DNA from: Clostridia bacterium
Lineage (GTDB): Bacteria; Bacillota; Clostridia; Christensenellales; Borkfalkiaceae
DNA length: 64,000 nt
NCBI GenBank assembly: GCA_017558825.1
Contig: JAFYTO010000015.1
Location: 45,711-109,710 of the forward strand
Reading direction: 5' to 3'
In this document: positions 45,513 through 54,935 of the stretch, one piece after another
Position numbering within the stretch: the first letter of the stretch is position 1
Layout of the letters: each line of letters opens with the position of its first letter
Translations under genes and position numbers: made by a program
Notes under the pieces: generated by a model
The model's input: the letters and a program-made list of their open reading frames with translations, nothing else
Databases searched by the model: none
What the model was told of the DNA's origin: nothing

Positions 45513-46040
45513 TTAGCACAACACTTTGTAAATTCCAAGCATAAAAATTAAGGCTGGCATACTTTTAACAATAGCCGAGTGTTTTAATAAAAATTCAGTA
45601 GAAATGCTTATAGAAACGTATAATAGCATAACGTGTAACACGGTTATTGTCAAAACTACCAAAAGCAGATTATACCCTAAAAGAGAAAGTGTAAAACTTC
45701 CAACAAGTCCGTCAAGTCCAACGGCTATTCCCACTAAAAAATAATCAAAAATTTTCTTTTGTTTTAAAGCCGTAATAAGCTCTTTACCATTGTGTTCAAA
45801 AACTTCAATTAGCCCTATTATCATAAGTAAAATACCGCCAATTAAGTTTGCGTATCTAGAAAATAATCGCCCTAAGTTTAAACCCAAAAATGCTCCTGTA
45901 AAGCAAAGAACTAACACTGATACGGCAATAATAATTACAGCCTTGTTTTTATCCTTTAGTGGAACGTATAACGAGAGGCCACATAAAAAGGAATCGGCAG
46001 AAACGGATAGTGCTGTGGAAATTAGAAATAAAACGTCCAT
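45513..46040 (-). CDS. MntP/YtaF-like membrane protein
   Basis: This 175-residue protein has about six transmembrane helices and conserved acidic residues inside them (STALSVSADSFLCGLSL near the N-terminus and VGIAVGLDGLVGSFTLSL in the middle). The two-fold repeat with an Asp in each half is the pattern of MntP manganese exporters and of the sporulation membrane protein YtaF. The start at 46040 follows GGAGA by seven bases and is preferred to an in-frame ATG 60 bases upstream. Substrate is unproven. Confidence 0.75.
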   Translation of the reverse strand: MDVLFLISTALSVSADSFLCGLSLYVPLKDKNKAVIIIAVSVLVLCFTGAFLGLNLGRLFSRYANLIGGILLMIIGLIEVFEHNGKELITALKQKKIFDYFLVGIAVGLDGLVGSFTLSLLGYNLLLVVLTITVLHVMLLYVSISISTEFLLKHSAIVKSMPALIFMLGIYKVLC

Positions 46041-46128
46041 TTTACTATCTCCATTACTTATAATACTAAAAAACAACAATTTTTGTGTGGAATATTGCAT
46101 AATAAGGCTATTTTTTGCTTTATTGCTA

Positions 46129-46157
46129 TTGACAATTTTTAATATTTATATTAAAAT
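46129..46157 (+). promoter_or_regulatory. SigA promoter of the surface protein gene
   Basis: Perfect TTGACA at 46129-46134, 17-base spacer, TAAAAT at 46152-46157. Confidence 0.7.
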
Positions 46158-46233
46158 ATAAAAAGTAATATGGCGTAGTATTGCATAAGAGTTTACGCTT
46201 TTATACAATTTACATATATGTGGGAGTTTTTTT

Positions 46234-47688
46234 ATGCTAAATAGAATGGTTAAAAAATTACTTATATTTCTTCTTTGTTTTGCTTGTTCAGCGCCTTTCT
46301 TAGGCACGTCTATTCGAGTGGCTCAAGCCAACTCAAATTACGACCAAGCTGTTAAAGAAAAAACGGTTTTCGTTGGCACGGAATATAAGTTTGAGGTTGA
46401 AGGCAATAAGGAAGTTGTAATTTACGGAAAAAAATCAACTGAAAAAGATTATTCTGAAAAACCTATTTTCGAAAAAAATAATGATACGAATAAAGAAGAT
46501 AATTACATTGTATCTTTCGCTTCTACAGGAAGTGTTTTGTCAATTACTTTTACAAAAACAGGTACTTACAACATTAAATTCCACTCTAAGTCTGACACTG
46601 CGGAAATTAATAAAGAATATACTTTTAACGTAACTGACAAAATTGAAAATATTAAACTTAACTACATCGCTAACGATGAAGATAAGGGAGATGACAGTGT
46701 TTATAAAAAATATAAAGATGAAATTCAAAAAGTAGTTGTAGGAACGGAAGAAGCCAACGCTCTTAAATTAGGCAAGAATTTTGAAATTCCAAATCTTGAC
46801 AGTTTAATTTACACTCAAATTCCATACAACAGTTTAAACAAGCAAGTTTACTATTCTGCTCCTGGTAGTTCATCATACTCTACAGCATCTGCACTTTCTG
46901 GAACTCCTAAATTCAAAGTTTCAGCATATGGCACTTACGTTTATTACGTTTTATTCTCAACTGACAATTTAACTGATAATAATAAAGATTCTGTTAAAAT
47001 GACTGTTGACTATTTAAGAGAAGAACTTGACGGTTTCTATCAATACGTAATTGAAAATACTGCTACTGAAGTATACTATTCTAAAGTAAGTGAAAAATTC
47101 TACGCTTCTAAAGAAGAGGCTGACGAAGGCGAGGGCGCAGCTATAGAAAACGCTGTTAAAGGCAGTTTAGTTATTCCTAAATTTACTTTTACTCTTGAAA
47201 ACAAAGGCCCTGTTATTGAAATAACTTCTTCTTATCAAGAAAAAGGTTATATTGGTTCTTCTTACTCAATTACCTCTATTACGGTAAACGGCAGTGAAAA
47301 TACTACTTACAAGTTGTTCTATAAAGAGAAGTTAGACTCAGCTGAAGAAGACGTTACAGATAGAGAAGAAGAAGGTTTTGATGCTAGCGCATTAACCTTT
47401 ACTCCTGCAAAAGAAGGATTTTATTACGTTAAAGTTTTTGCTGTTGACTCTGTTGGTAATAGAGATGAAGACAAAACTGCTTATATTGAAGTTGCTTCTG
47501 AATTCGTTCACGTTTCATATAAAGTAGGTTTTGCAGATTGGCTTGAAAAGAATACTCTTCCTTTCATTCTCTTATGCATTTCTGGAGCCTGCTTAATTGC
47601 AATTGTTTGCTTGATATTTATTAAGCCAAAAGATGCTACTAGCAAAAAAGCAATTAAAAAAGTTGACGATAAAAATGCTGATAGATAA
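46234..47688 (+). CDS. Secreted, membrane-anchored surface protein of unknown function
   Basis: This 484-residue protein has an N-terminal signal peptide (about 1-33, ending near RVAQANS), a long extracytoplasmic region rich in Lys, Glu, Thr and Tyr with repeated beta-sandwich-like segments (for example TFTKTGTYNIKFHSKSDTAE and FTPAKEGFYYVKVFAVDSVG, which look like Ig-type strands), and a C-terminal transmembrane helix (about 446-467, FILLCISGACLIAIVCLIF) with a basic tail. No catalytic motif was recognised. It is transcribed alone from a good SigA promoter, behind GTGGGAG. Confidence 0.75.
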   Translation: MLNRMVKKLLIFLLCFACSAPFLGTSIRVAQANSNYDQAVKEKTVFVGTEYKFEVEGNKEVVIYGKKSTEKDYSEKPIFEKNNDTNKEDNYIVSFASTGSVLSITFTKTGTYNIKFHSKSDTAEINKEYTFNVTDKIENIKLNYIANDEDKGDDSVYKKYKDEIQKVVVGTEEANALKLGKNFEIPNLDSLIYTQIPYNSLNKQVYYSAPGSSSYSTASALSGTPKFKVSAYGTYVYYVLFSTDNLTDNNKDSVKMTVDYLREELDGFYQYVIENTATEVYYSKVSEKFYASKEEADEGEGAAIENAVKGSLVIPKFTFTLENKGPVIEITSSYQEKGYIGSSYSITSITVNGSENTTYKLFYKEKLDSAEEDVTDREEEGFDASALTFTPAKEGFYYVKVFAVDSVGNRDEDKTAYIEVASEFVHVSYKVGFADWLEKNTLPFILLCISGACLIAIVCLIFIKPKDATSKKAIKKVDDKNADR

Positions 47689-47701
47689 TTAAATAAAAAT
47701 A

Positions 47702-47738
47702 ACGCCGTTTAAGAACTTTCTTTAACGGCTTTTATTTT
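47702..47738 (+). terminator. Rho-independent terminator
   Basis: Stem GCCGTT / AACGGC with a T-rich tail after the surface protein gene. Confidence 0.7.
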
Positions 47739-47772
47739 ACCGTATTTAGAGTTTATACGGCATTTAAAACTC

Positions 47773-47801
47773 TTGCTTTAACGCTAAAAAAGTTATATAA
47801 T
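47773..47801 (+). promoter_or_regulatory. SigA promoter of the pseudouridine synthase gene
   Basis: TTGCTT at 47773-47778, 17-base spacer, TATAAT at 47796-47801; the predicted leader is only about 15 bases. Confidence 0.6.
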
Positions 47802-47822
47802 GATATATGTTAGGTTTACTGT

Positions 47823-48653
47823 ATGAAAAGTTTTTTAGTTGAAAAAGAAATAAAGCTTTCAAAATTTCTTCTTGAAAAATATGATGGAGAAATTTCTTTT
47901 AGCACCGTTATGCGCCTTATACGCGGTAAAGAAGTTAAGGTGAACGGCGCGCGCGTTAATAGTGACGTAAAGCTTTTAATAGGCTCTAAAATTGACGTTT
48001 ATTATGATGGTAACGGCACTTTTAGTAGTTATGATGTGCTTTTAAACGAGTGTGGCGTTTTGGTGGTTTTTAAGCCGGCTGGAATAACGGTAGAAAAGTT
48101 TGAGGAAATTATAAGGGAAAAGTACAGTTTCGCAAAACTTTGCCACCGCCTTGATAGAAACACTTCGGGGCTGTTAGTTTTAGCTACTACAGAGCAGGCT
48201 GAAAACGAGCTTTTAAAGGCGTTTAAAGACCGTACTATTAAAAAAGAATATTTGTGTGAAGTTTACGGTAAAATGAAAAAAAGTGAAGACGTTTTAACTG
48301 CTTTTTTAAGGAAAGATGAAAAACTTTCAAAAGTATTCATAACGCCAAATAAAGTAGACGGCTCAACAAAAATTATTACTGAATATAAGGTTAAAAAAGA
48401 ACTTGAAACTTCTACCATATTAAGTGTAAACTTAATAACGGGCAAAACGCATCAAATAAGGGCGCATTTAGCTTACGTTGGCAACCAAATTGTTGGTGAC
48501 GGCAAATACGGCCTAAACAGCGTAAATGACAAATTTAAAGCAAAAACACAGCGTTTAACTGCTTATAAACTTACTTTTAGTTTTGAAAAAAGCAGCCCGC
48601 TTTACAGCCTAGACGGTAGGGTGGTAGAAATAAATAAAGAGTTTTGGAAATAA
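47823..48653 (+). CDS. RluA family pseudouridine synthase
   Basis: This 276-residue RNA-modifying enzyme has an N-terminal S4 RNA-binding domain (about 15-65, STVMRLIRGKEVKVNGARV) and a catalytic domain with the RluA motif CHRLDRNTSGLLVLA, whose Asp is the nucleophile, and TGKTHQIRAHLAYVG. Target RNA (23S rRNA or tRNA) cannot be told. The Shine-Dalgarno site is weak (TAGG). It is convergent with rqcH, sharing a terminator. Confidence 0.92.
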   Translation: MKSFLVEKEIKLSKFLLEKYDGEISFSTVMRLIRGKEVKVNGARVNSDVKLLIGSKIDVYYDGNGTFSSYDVLLNECGVLVVFKPAGITVEKFEEIIREKYSFAKLCHRLDRNTSGLLVLATTEQAENELLKAFKDRTIKKEYLCEVYGKMKKSEDVLTAFLRKDEKLSKVFITPNKVDGSTKIITEYKVKKELETSTILSVNLITGKTHQIRAHLAYVGNQIVGDGKYGLNSVNDKFKAKTQRLTAYKLTFSFEKSSPLYSLDGRVVEINKEFWK

Positions 48654-48654
48654 A

Positions 48655-48684
48655 AAAAAGATGCAATTGTTATTGCATCTTTTT
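48655..48684. terminator. Bidirectional terminator
   Basis: Thirteen-base perfect stem AAAAAGATGCAAT / ATTGCATCTTTTT. It serves the pseudouridine synthase gene on the plus strand and overlaps the last codons of rqcH on the minus strand. Confidence 0.88.
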
Positions 48685-50367
48685 ATATTGTTCGTTTTCA
48701 TTTGGAGTAACTACAACCGTTTTAAAGTTGGTGTAGGTAACTGCGCCAAAACCTTTGCCTGCTTGCTTTTTAACGTGCTTTTTTAAAGTGTAGTCAACGC
48801 TAACTTTTTGCTCGTTTTTAGCTTTTGAGTAGTATGCGCAAATTTGGCTTACTGTTAAAATAATATTAGCTGGAACATCTTTATTTTTAGTAATAACGTA
48901 TGCGTGGCAAGACGTGTAATTTTTAACGTGGAACCATAAATCTATGTTACTTAACTCTTTAAAAAGTTTATCGTTTTGTAAACTGTTTTTGCCAATTAAC
49001 ACGTCAAAACCGTCAATTTCATACCTTATATAATCGCTTTTTACAGCTTTTTTAGGCTGTTTTTTATCGTTTTTTTGAATTTTTGCGTTAGAATTTAATA
49101 AAAGTTCTTCTTCAAGTTCATTAAAATCAAGCTTTGTTTTAGATAGCGTAACGGAAAGTTTAACGCCTTCTAAATATTCGAGTTCTTCGTCAATTTTTTC
49201 AATTTGAGGTAAAGTTTTTATTGCTGTATTTTTAAGTTTTGAATATTTTTTATAATAACTTTGCGCGTTTTGAGTAGCCGTTAAGTTTTCATCAAGAGCA
49301 ACGTTAATTTCTTTATTATTGTAATAATTTAGCAAAGTTGCGCTAGTTTGCCCCTTTTTAATAGAATAGGCATAAGACGTTAAAAGTTCGCCGTAAAGCT
49401 TAAAAATTTCGCTATTTTCACTCTCTTTAACCTTGCTTTCAAGCAAGGCTTTTTTCTTAATTAATTTCTTTTCTTGCGCATTTATTTTTTGCATTAGCGC
49501 ATTTTGTTTAGAGGTAATAAAATCCAAATTTTCAGCATTTGAATAAGCGTAATTCATAGCCTCAATAACGCTTTCAAACTGCTTTTTTTGCCCGTTTAAA
49601 CTTGTGTAATTAACTGCGTAAAATTCGCCTAATTTGCCGTTTATTATTACATTTGGAGCACTTGTTTCATTTATAAAATTTAGAGTTTCATTTACGGCAA
49701 TTTTGCTATTAAAAACGCCGTTATTTTTAGATAAAATTCTATGTTCAAGTTCTTTAGCGGTAATAGGTGCAAACTCATTAAAATTGTTTAAAATAAAGGC
49801 AGATAAATTCTCGCCGTTATAGTTTTTAAAACATAGTTTTAAATTTTCCAAACTACTTGCACTTAATTTGTTTTGCTTTTCTGGCAAAGTGTATTTACTT
49901 TTTACTAGGTTTACACGCTTGTAGTCAAGTGTTTGAGAAGTGTTTTTAAGCGCGCCTAAAATAGTGCCGTTTTGAGTTAAAAATACGTTTGAATATTTGC
50001 CCATAACTTCGGTTATTAAGCAAAAAGTTTCGTTATCGCTAAACTCGCTTGAACTTTTAAAGTTTACGCAAATTATTCTATCTTCGTTTAAAACGTCAAC
50101 GTTTAAAATTGTGCTTGAACCCAAATGCTTTCTAAGTAGCATACAAAAGTTAGGTGCAACCAAAGGGCTTTCCTTTAGAGTATTGGTTATGCAAACTCTA
50201 CAAAACTTTGCTGAAGCGTTAAAAGTAAGGTTAAACACTTTGCCGTTGTATAAAGTTAAAATAACCTCATCATTATTAGGCTGTGTAACTTTATTGACTT
50301 TTGCGCCTGCAAGCAAATTATTAAGTTCTAACGCATAGCGTTTAATTGTAAATAAATCTTGTGGCAT
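48670..50367 (-). CDS. rqcH: Rqc2 homolog RqcH (NFACT protein)
   Basis: RqcH binds stalled 50S-peptidyl-tRNA complexes and adds C-terminal alanine tails in ribosome-associated quality control. The 565-residue protein shows the family start PQDLFTIKRYALELNNLLAGAKV, a NFACT-N nuclease-like domain, a coiled-coil middle (about 300-430, rich in Lys and Glu), and the NFACT-R domain with DVLIGKNSLQNDKLF and LWFHVKNYTSCHAYV. The start at 50367 matches homologs; the frame extends 26 codons further upstream without a family match. Confidence 0.93.
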   Translation of the reverse strand: MPQDLFTIKRYALELNNLLAGAKVNKVTQPNNDEVILTLYNGKVFNLTFNASAKFCRVCITNTLKESPLVAPNFCMLLRKHLGSSTILNVDVLNEDRIICVNFKSSSEFSDNETFCLITEVMGKYSNVFLTQNGTILGALKNTSQTLDYKRVNLVKSKYTLPEKQNKLSASSLENLKLCFKNYNGENLSAFILNNFNEFAPITAKELEHRILSKNNGVFNSKIAVNETLNFINETSAPNVIINGKLGEFYAVNYTSLNGQKKQFESVIEAMNYAYSNAENLDFITSKQNALMQKINAQEKKLIKKKALLESKVKESENSEIFKLYGELLTSYAYSIKKGQTSATLLNYYNNKEINVALDENLTATQNAQSYYKKYSKLKNTAIKTLPQIEKIDEELEYLEGVKLSVTLSKTKLDFNELEEELLLNSNAKIQKNDKKQPKKAVKSDYIRYEIDGFDVLIGKNSLQNDKLFKELSNIDLWFHVKNYTSCHAYVITKNKDVPANIILTVSQICAYYSKAKNEQKVSVDYTLKKHVKKQAGKGFGAVTYTNFKTVVVTPNENEQYKKMQ

Positions 50368-50473
50368 AACTAAAACCCTAAATATTTTGTACGTTTTTAA
50401 ATAATTATATATATTTTTTTGCAGTTTGTAAATTAAAAAGTGCAAAATATTATAATAAAAGTATATTAAAACC

Positions 50474-50502
50474 TTTACATTAAGTATTATTTTTGCTAAA
50501 AT
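50474..50502 (+). promoter_or_regulatory. SigA promoter of tig-clpP-clpX
   Basis: TTTACA at 50474-50479, 17-base spacer, TAAAAT at 50497-50502. No CtsR or CIRCE element was seen near it. Confidence 0.65.
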
Positions 50503-50538
50503 AGATAGGCAACTTAAAAACTTAGTAGGAGATTAACT

Positions 50539-51825
50539 ATGAAATACACATTTGAAAAGGCTGAAAAAAGCACAGTAAAAATTAACATTACACTCAATGC
50601 TCAAGAATGGGCTGAAGCTCAACTTAACGCATACCAAAAAACAAAAGGCAAATTTAGCGTTCCTGGTTTTAGAAAGGGCCACGTTCCAAAACACATTATT
50701 GAAAAACAATACGGCGCAGGCGTATTTTTTGAAGAAGCAATCAACCTTGCTTTCCCTAAATATTACTTCGATATTTTAGACAAAGAACCATCTATTGAAG
50801 CTATTGACCGCCCTGAACTTGAAATTGGTGGTTTAGATGAAAAGTCAATCACTTTAATTGCAGTAGTTCCTGTTAAACCTGAAGTTAAACTTGGCGAATA
50901 CAAAGGTATAAAGTTTGACAAGGTTGAGTATAATGTAACTGATAAAGAAGTTGACGATGAACTTGATAGATTAGTTAAGAGAAACGCTAGGGAAATTGCA
51001 GTAACTGATAGACCTGCAAAACTTGGTGACGTTACGGTAATTGACTACACAGGCAAACTTGACGGCGTTAAATTTAACGGTGGTACGGCTGAAAAGCAAA
51101 CTTTAGAACTTGGTTCTAATACGTTTATTCCTGGTTTTGAAGACGGTGTTGTTGGTATGTCTATTGGCGAAGAAAAGGACATTGACGTTACTTTCCCAGC
51201 TGACTATCACGCTGAAGACCTTAAGGGTAAGGCAGTAGTATTCACTGTTAAACTTCACGAAATTAAAGAAAAAGAATACCCTGAAGTAAACGATGACTTT
51301 ATTAAGGATTCAACAGGCGAAGAAAGCGTTGAAGCCTTCAAAAAAGCTACTAAAGAAAGATTGCAACAAGCTAACGACAAGAGGGCTAAAACTGAACTTG
51401 AAGACAAAATGATTAAGAAAATTGCCGAAGGTTGCGAAGTTGAAGTTCCAGATTCATTAGTTGAAAGGCAAGTTGATGCAAACGTTCAAGATATGGAATA
51501 TAGAATGATGTATCAAGGCTTAAAACTTGAAGACTACTTAAAGTACACTAACCAAACTATGGAAGCGTATAGAGAAGGCTTTAAGGCTCAAGCAAAAGAA
51601 CAAGTTAAAATTCAACTTGTTATTGACAAAATTTTAAGCGTTGAAGAAATCAAAGCTACTGAAGAAGAAATTGACGCTAAAATTAGCGAGCAAGCAGTTG
51701 CAGTAGGTAAAGATGCAGAAGAATACAAAAAAACTTTAAATGAACGCCAAATTTCATACTTTGAAAACAACGTTCAAATTGACAAACTTTTTGCTTTCTT
51801 AACTGCAAACAATAAAATTGACTAA
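50539..51825 (+). CDS. tig: Trigger factor
   Basis: Trigger factor is a ribosome-bound chaperone and peptidyl-prolyl isomerase. The ribosome-binding signature [17 protein letters not shown] (about 44-60), the FKBP domain ([14 protein letters not shown] to [16 protein letters not shown], about 160-250), and the helical C-terminal arm are all present at 428 residues. AGTAGGAG precedes the ATG. It heads an operon with clpP and clpX. Confidence 0.97.
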   Translation: MKYTFEKAEKSTVKINITLNAQEWAEAQLNAYQKTKGKFSVPGFRKGHVPKHIIEKQYGAGVFFEEAINLAFPKYYFDILDKEPSIEAIDRPELEIGGLDEKSITLIAVVPVKPEVKLGEYKGIKFDKVEYNVTDKEVDDELDRLVKRNAREIAVTDRPAKLGDVTVIDYTGKLDGVKFNGGTAEKQTLELGSNTFIPGFEDGVVGMSIGEEKDIDVTFPADYHAEDLKGKAVVFTVKLHEIKEKEYPEVNDDFIKDSTGEESVEAFKKATKERLQQANDKRAKTELEDKMIKKIAEGCEVEVPDSLVERQVDANVQDMEYRMMYQGLKLEDYLKYTNQTMEAYREGFKAQAKEQVKIQLVIDKILSVEEIKATEEEIDAKISEQAVAVGKDAEEYKKTLNERQISYFENNVQIDKLFAFLTANNKID

Positions 51826-51842
51826 TTTTTAAGGAGAATTTT

Positions 51843-52424
51843 ATGGCTTTAATACCAATGGTTGTAGAACAAACCAATAAAGGTGAAAGGTCGTACGACA
51901 TATATTCACGCTTACTTGAAGATAGGATTATTATGCTTTCTGGCGAAATTGACGATGCCGTTGCTAACACGGTTGTTGCCGAACTTTTATACTTAGAAGG
52001 CAAAGACCCAGACAAAGATATATGTTTATATATTAACAGTCCTGGCGGTTCAGTTTCTGCAGGTTTAGCAATTTACGATACTATGAACTATATTAAGTGT
52101 GACGTTTCTACTATTTGTATAGGCTTGGCAGCGTCTATGGGCGCCTTCTTGCTTTCAAGTGGTAAAAAGGGTAAAAGATTTTCACTTCCAAACAGTGAAA
52201 TTATGATTCACCAACCTCTTGGCGGTGTGCAAGGTCAAGCTAGCGACATTAAAATTCAAGCCGAACAAATTCTTAAAATTAAAAACAAGCTTAATAAAAT
52301 TTTGGCTGAAAACACCGGTAAATCTATTGAGGAAGTTGAAAAAGATACGGACAGAGATAATTACTTGTCTGCCGAAGATGCTTTAGAATACGGAATTATT
52401 GATAAAATTTATAAAAGCAGATAA
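51843..52424 (+). CDS. clpP: ATP-dependent Clp protease proteolytic subunit
   Basis: ClpP is the tetradecameric serine protease that degrades substrates unfolded by ClpX or ClpC. The catalytic triad can be placed at Ser98 (GLAASMGA), His123 (MIHQPLGG) and Asp172 (TDRDNY). At 193 residues the length is standard. It lies 17 bases after tig behind AAGGAG and 15 bases before clpX. Confidence 0.98.
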   Translation: MALIPMVVEQTNKGERSYDIYSRLLEDRIIMLSGEIDDAVANTVVAELLYLEGKDPDKDICLYINSPGGSVSAGLAIYDTMNYIKCDVSTICIGLAASMGAFLLSSGKKGKRFSLPNSEIMIHQPLGGVQGQASDIKIQAEQILKIKNKLNKILAENTGKSIEEVEKDTDRDNYLSAEDALEYGIIDKIYKSR

Positions 52425-52439
52425 CAAAAAGGAGTGTTA

Positions 52440-53690
52440 ATGGCTGTAAATAGCGAAAACAAAAATAACGGGCTATACTGTGCATTTTGCGGAAAGCCGA
52501 AAGAACTTGCAAAAAAATTAGTTGCTGGTCCTAACGGTTTATACATTTGTGACGAATGCTTGGATATTTGCAATATGATACTTGAAGAGGAAGAGGTTGA
52601 AGCGCAAGGCTTTAGCGTTGAGCTTAAAAAACCGCAAGAAATTAAAGCGGAACTCGACAAGTTTATTGTTGGCCAAGAAACCGCAAAAAAAGTATTATCT
52701 GTTGCCGTTTATAATCATTACAAAAGAATAAACGCCAAAGCTGACGCAAAAGCGCAAGATGATGACGTTGAAATTGAAAAGAGCAATATTTTACTTTTAG
52801 GTCCAACAGGCTCTGGTAAAACTTTGCTTGCAAGAACGCTTGCTAAAATTTTAAACGTGCCTTTCGCCGTTGCTGATGCCACAACGCTTACAGAAGCTGG
52901 CTACGTTGGCGAAGACGTTGAAAATATTTTATTAAAGCTTATTCAAAATGCAGATTACGATATTGAGCGTGCTGAACGCGGTATTGTATATATTGACGAA
53001 ATTGACAAAATTGCAAGAAAGAGCGAAAACGTTTCCATCACGCGTGACGTTTCTGGCGAGGGCGTACAACAAGCGCTTTTAAAAATTATTGAAAGTACGG
53101 TTGCTTCAGTTCCACCACAAGGCGGAAGAAAGCACCCTCAACAAGAACTTTTGCATATTGACACAACTAATATTTTGTTCATTTGTGGCGGTGCGTTTGT
53201 TGGCCTTGATAAGATTATTGAAAAACGTAAGGACAGTTCTAGTTTAGGTTTTGGCGGTGGCGTAAATGGTAAAAACGCTAGTGAAAAAGTCGTTTTAACT
53301 GACGTTCAGCCTCAAGACTTAACAAAGTACGGTTTAATTCCTGAATTTGTTGGCCGTGTTCCAATAACCGTTTGTTTAGAAGCTCTTGATGAAACGGCTC
53401 TTGTTAAAATAATGACCGAACCTAAAAATGCACTTGTTAAACAATACAAAAAGTTAATTGGTATGGATAGTTGTGAATTGGAAGTTACCGAAGACGCTGT
53501 TTTAGAAATTGCGCGTAAAGCCATTTCATTAAAGACTGGTGCAAGAGGTTTAAGAACTATTTTTGAAAATCTAATGCTTGACAGTATGTACGATATTCCA
53601 AGCGTTGAAAATATTGAAAGAGTAGTAATTGATGCTGAAGTTGTTAAAGGTAATAAAAAGGCTCAAATTATAAATAAGCAAATAGCATAA
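52440..53690 (+). CDS. clpX: ATP-dependent Clp protease ATP-binding subunit ClpX
   Basis: ClpX is the AAA+ unfoldase partner of ClpP. The N-terminal zinc-binding domain (CAFCGKP and CDECLDIC) precedes the AAA+ module: Walker [12 protein letters not shown], Walker [11 protein letters not shown], pore loop GYVGEDVE, and sensor 2 TGARGLRTI. The 416-residue length is typical. The ATG at 52440 sits five bases after AAAAAGGAG; a GTG at 52434 falls inside this site. Confidence 0.98.
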   Translation: MAVNSENKNNGLYCAFCGKPKELAKKLVAGPNGLYICDECLDICNMILEEEEVEAQGFSVELKKPQEIKAELDKFIVGQETAKKVLSVAVYNHYKRINAKADAKAQDDDVEIEKSNILLLGPTGSGKTLLARTLAKILNVPFAVADATTLTEAGYVGEDVENILLKLIQNADYDIERAERGIVYIDEIDKIARKSENVSITRDVSGEGVQQALLKIIESTVASVPPQGGRKHPQQELLHIDTTNILFICGGAFVGLDKIIEKRKDSSSLGFGGGVNGKNASEKVVLTDVQPQDLTKYGLIPEFVGRVPITVCLEALDETALVKIMTEPKNALVKQYKKLIGMDSCELEVTEDAVLEIARKAISLKTGARGLRTIFENLMLDSMYDIPSVENIERVVIDAEVVKGNKKAQIINKQIA

Positions 53691-53694
53691 ATAG

Positions 53695-53724
53695 AGTGTG
53701 AGTAAACTTACTCACACTTTTTTA
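53695..53724 (+). terminator. Rho-independent terminator of tig-clpP-clpX
   Basis: Stem AGTGTGAGTAA / TTACTCACACT followed by a T-run. Confidence 0.9.
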
Positions 53725-53758
53725 TTATATTTTTTTAAGTTTTGGGCATACTTATCGT

Positions 53759-54583
53759 ATGAGTTTTTTAGGTTTTAACATTTTTGAATATTTGCGCTTT
53801 TTACGCAGTAAAAAAAGTGCAACGCTGTCTGGTGCTATAGTGTATTTTACTTTGATAGGTTTAGTGCCAATGGCGTATCTTGCTAGTTTAACGCTTTCTA
53901 TAATAGGTAAAGAACTTGGCGAGGTGTTAAGCCCTTTTGTTTATCCTGAGTTAAGCCAAGTATTTTTATACGTTATACAAACGGCTAAAAACTTGGGTGG
54001 CGTTGGTAATGCCGTTGTGGCAATTATTGCACTATATTCATCGGCAAACGTATTATTTCATTTAAAATCAAGTGGAGAAGTTATTTATAACTATTATACT
54101 AAAAACTCGTTTTTTAAAAGATTAATTTCTATTCTTTTAACTTTTATTATAATTTGTGCGCTATCATTGTTTTTTGCTATGTGCGTTGCTTTATTGCCAC
54201 TGTTAAATAAGCATTTAAACCCTTATGCCTCATCAGCATTAAATATTTTGGCGTTGCTTATAGCAGTATTTTTATTGTCTATATTGCTTAATTTTTACGT
54301 TTGTCCATATAGAATTACGTTTAGTGAAGTTATATATGGTAGTACGTACACTTGCGCATTTAGCCTTTTGTCTAGCGCAGTATTCTTTATATATATAAAA
54401 TATTTTGCAATATATTCTAAAATTTACGGTGCAATAGCCGTTATATTGGTGTTTTTAAGTTGGCTTTATTTGATTGTTAAAGCGTTTATTGACGGTATTG
54501 TTTTAAATGTGTATTTAATGGGCAAGTCTTTGCGCCGTAAAAAAACAACGTTAAAAAGGGCTAAATTACTTAAAGCTAATTAA
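53759..54583 (+). CDS. YihY/UPF0761 family membrane protein
   Basis: This 274-residue integral membrane protein has six or seven predicted helices. The N-terminal SATLSGAIVYFTLIGLVPMAYLA and the later FRITFSEVIYGS-type region (here PYRITFSEVIYGSTYT) fit the YihY/BrkB family. Function is not established, though the family is often called virulence factor BrkB without proof. No Shine-Dalgarno site is evident. It is followed closely by spoIIID and may be transcribed with it. Confidence 0.85.
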   Translation: MSFLGFNIFEYLRFLRSKKSATLSGAIVYFTLIGLVPMAYLASLTLSIIGKELGEVLSPFVYPELSQVFLYVIQTAKNLGGVGNAVVAIIALYSSANVLFHLKSSGEVIYNYYTKNSFFKRLISILLTFIIICALSLFFAMCVALLPLLNKHLNPYASSALNILALLIAVFLLSILLNFYVCPYRITFSEVIYGSTYTCAFSLLSSAVFFIYIKYFAIYSKIYGAIAVILVFLSWLYLIVKAFIDGIVLNVYLMGKSLRRKKTTLKRAKLLKAN

Positions 54584-54594
54584 CATAAATAAAA

Positions 54595-54625
54595 AACCGC
54601 CTTCATATAGTAAAGTAAGGCGGTT
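54595..54625 (+). promoter_or_regulatory. Hairpin masking the spoIIID ribosome-binding site
   Basis: AACCGCCTT (54595-54603) can pair perfectly with AAGGCGGTT (54617-54625) around a 13-base loop. The 3' arm contains the AAGGCGG that would act as the Shine-Dalgarno site for the GTG at 54632. There is no T-run after it on this strand, so it does not look like a plus-strand terminator. The opposite strand does end in a T-run. Confidence 0.6.
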
Positions 54626-54631
54626 AAATAA

Positions 54632-54898
54632 GTGATAAATTTTTTAGAAGATAGAATTGTAAACGAAGCGTTATATATAATAAGAAACAACGCCACAGTT
54701 AGAAGAACAGCAAAAGAATTTGGCGTAGGCAAATCTACCGTACATAAAGACGTAACTAAAACGCTAAAGGGTATAGATGCAAGCCTATATAACGCCGTAA
54801 AAGCAGTTTTAGAAACCAATTTAAAGGAAAGGCATATTCGCGGTGGCATAGCCACAAAAAACCGCTATAAAACTTTAAAAGAATTGACAAAAAAGTAA
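54632..54898 (+). CDS. spoIIID: Sporulation transcriptional regulator SpoIIID
   Basis: SpoIIID is the small mother-cell DNA-binding protein that switches genes between SigE and SigK control. The 88-residue product has the diagnostic helix-turn-helix NNATVRRTAKEFGVGKSTVHKDVT and the basic C-terminal element RHIRGGIATKNRYKTLKE. It starts with GTG at 54632, eight bases after AAGGCGG, which lies in a hairpin. A terminator shared with the convergent hydrolase gene follows. Confidence 0.95.
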   Translation: MINFLEDRIVNEALYIIRNNATVRRTAKEFGVGKSTVHKDVTKTLKGIDASLYNAVKAVLETNLKERHIRGGIATKNRYKTLKELTKK

Positions 54899-54899
54899 A

Positions 54900-54935
54900 A
54901 AAACACGCTACAAAACGATAGCGTGTTTTAATTTT
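54900..54935. terminator. Bidirectional terminator
   Basis: Eleven-base stem AAAACACGCTA / TAGCGTGTTTT, followed by T-rich sequence in both directions, between spoIIID and the convergent hydrolase-like gene. Confidence 0.85.

Noticed and set aside
53725..53754. A SigE-like promoter (TTATATT, 15 bases, CATACTTA) before the YihY gene
   Set aside because: The predicted transcription start falls after the YihY start codon, and both boxes have mismatches, so it is not listed as a feature.
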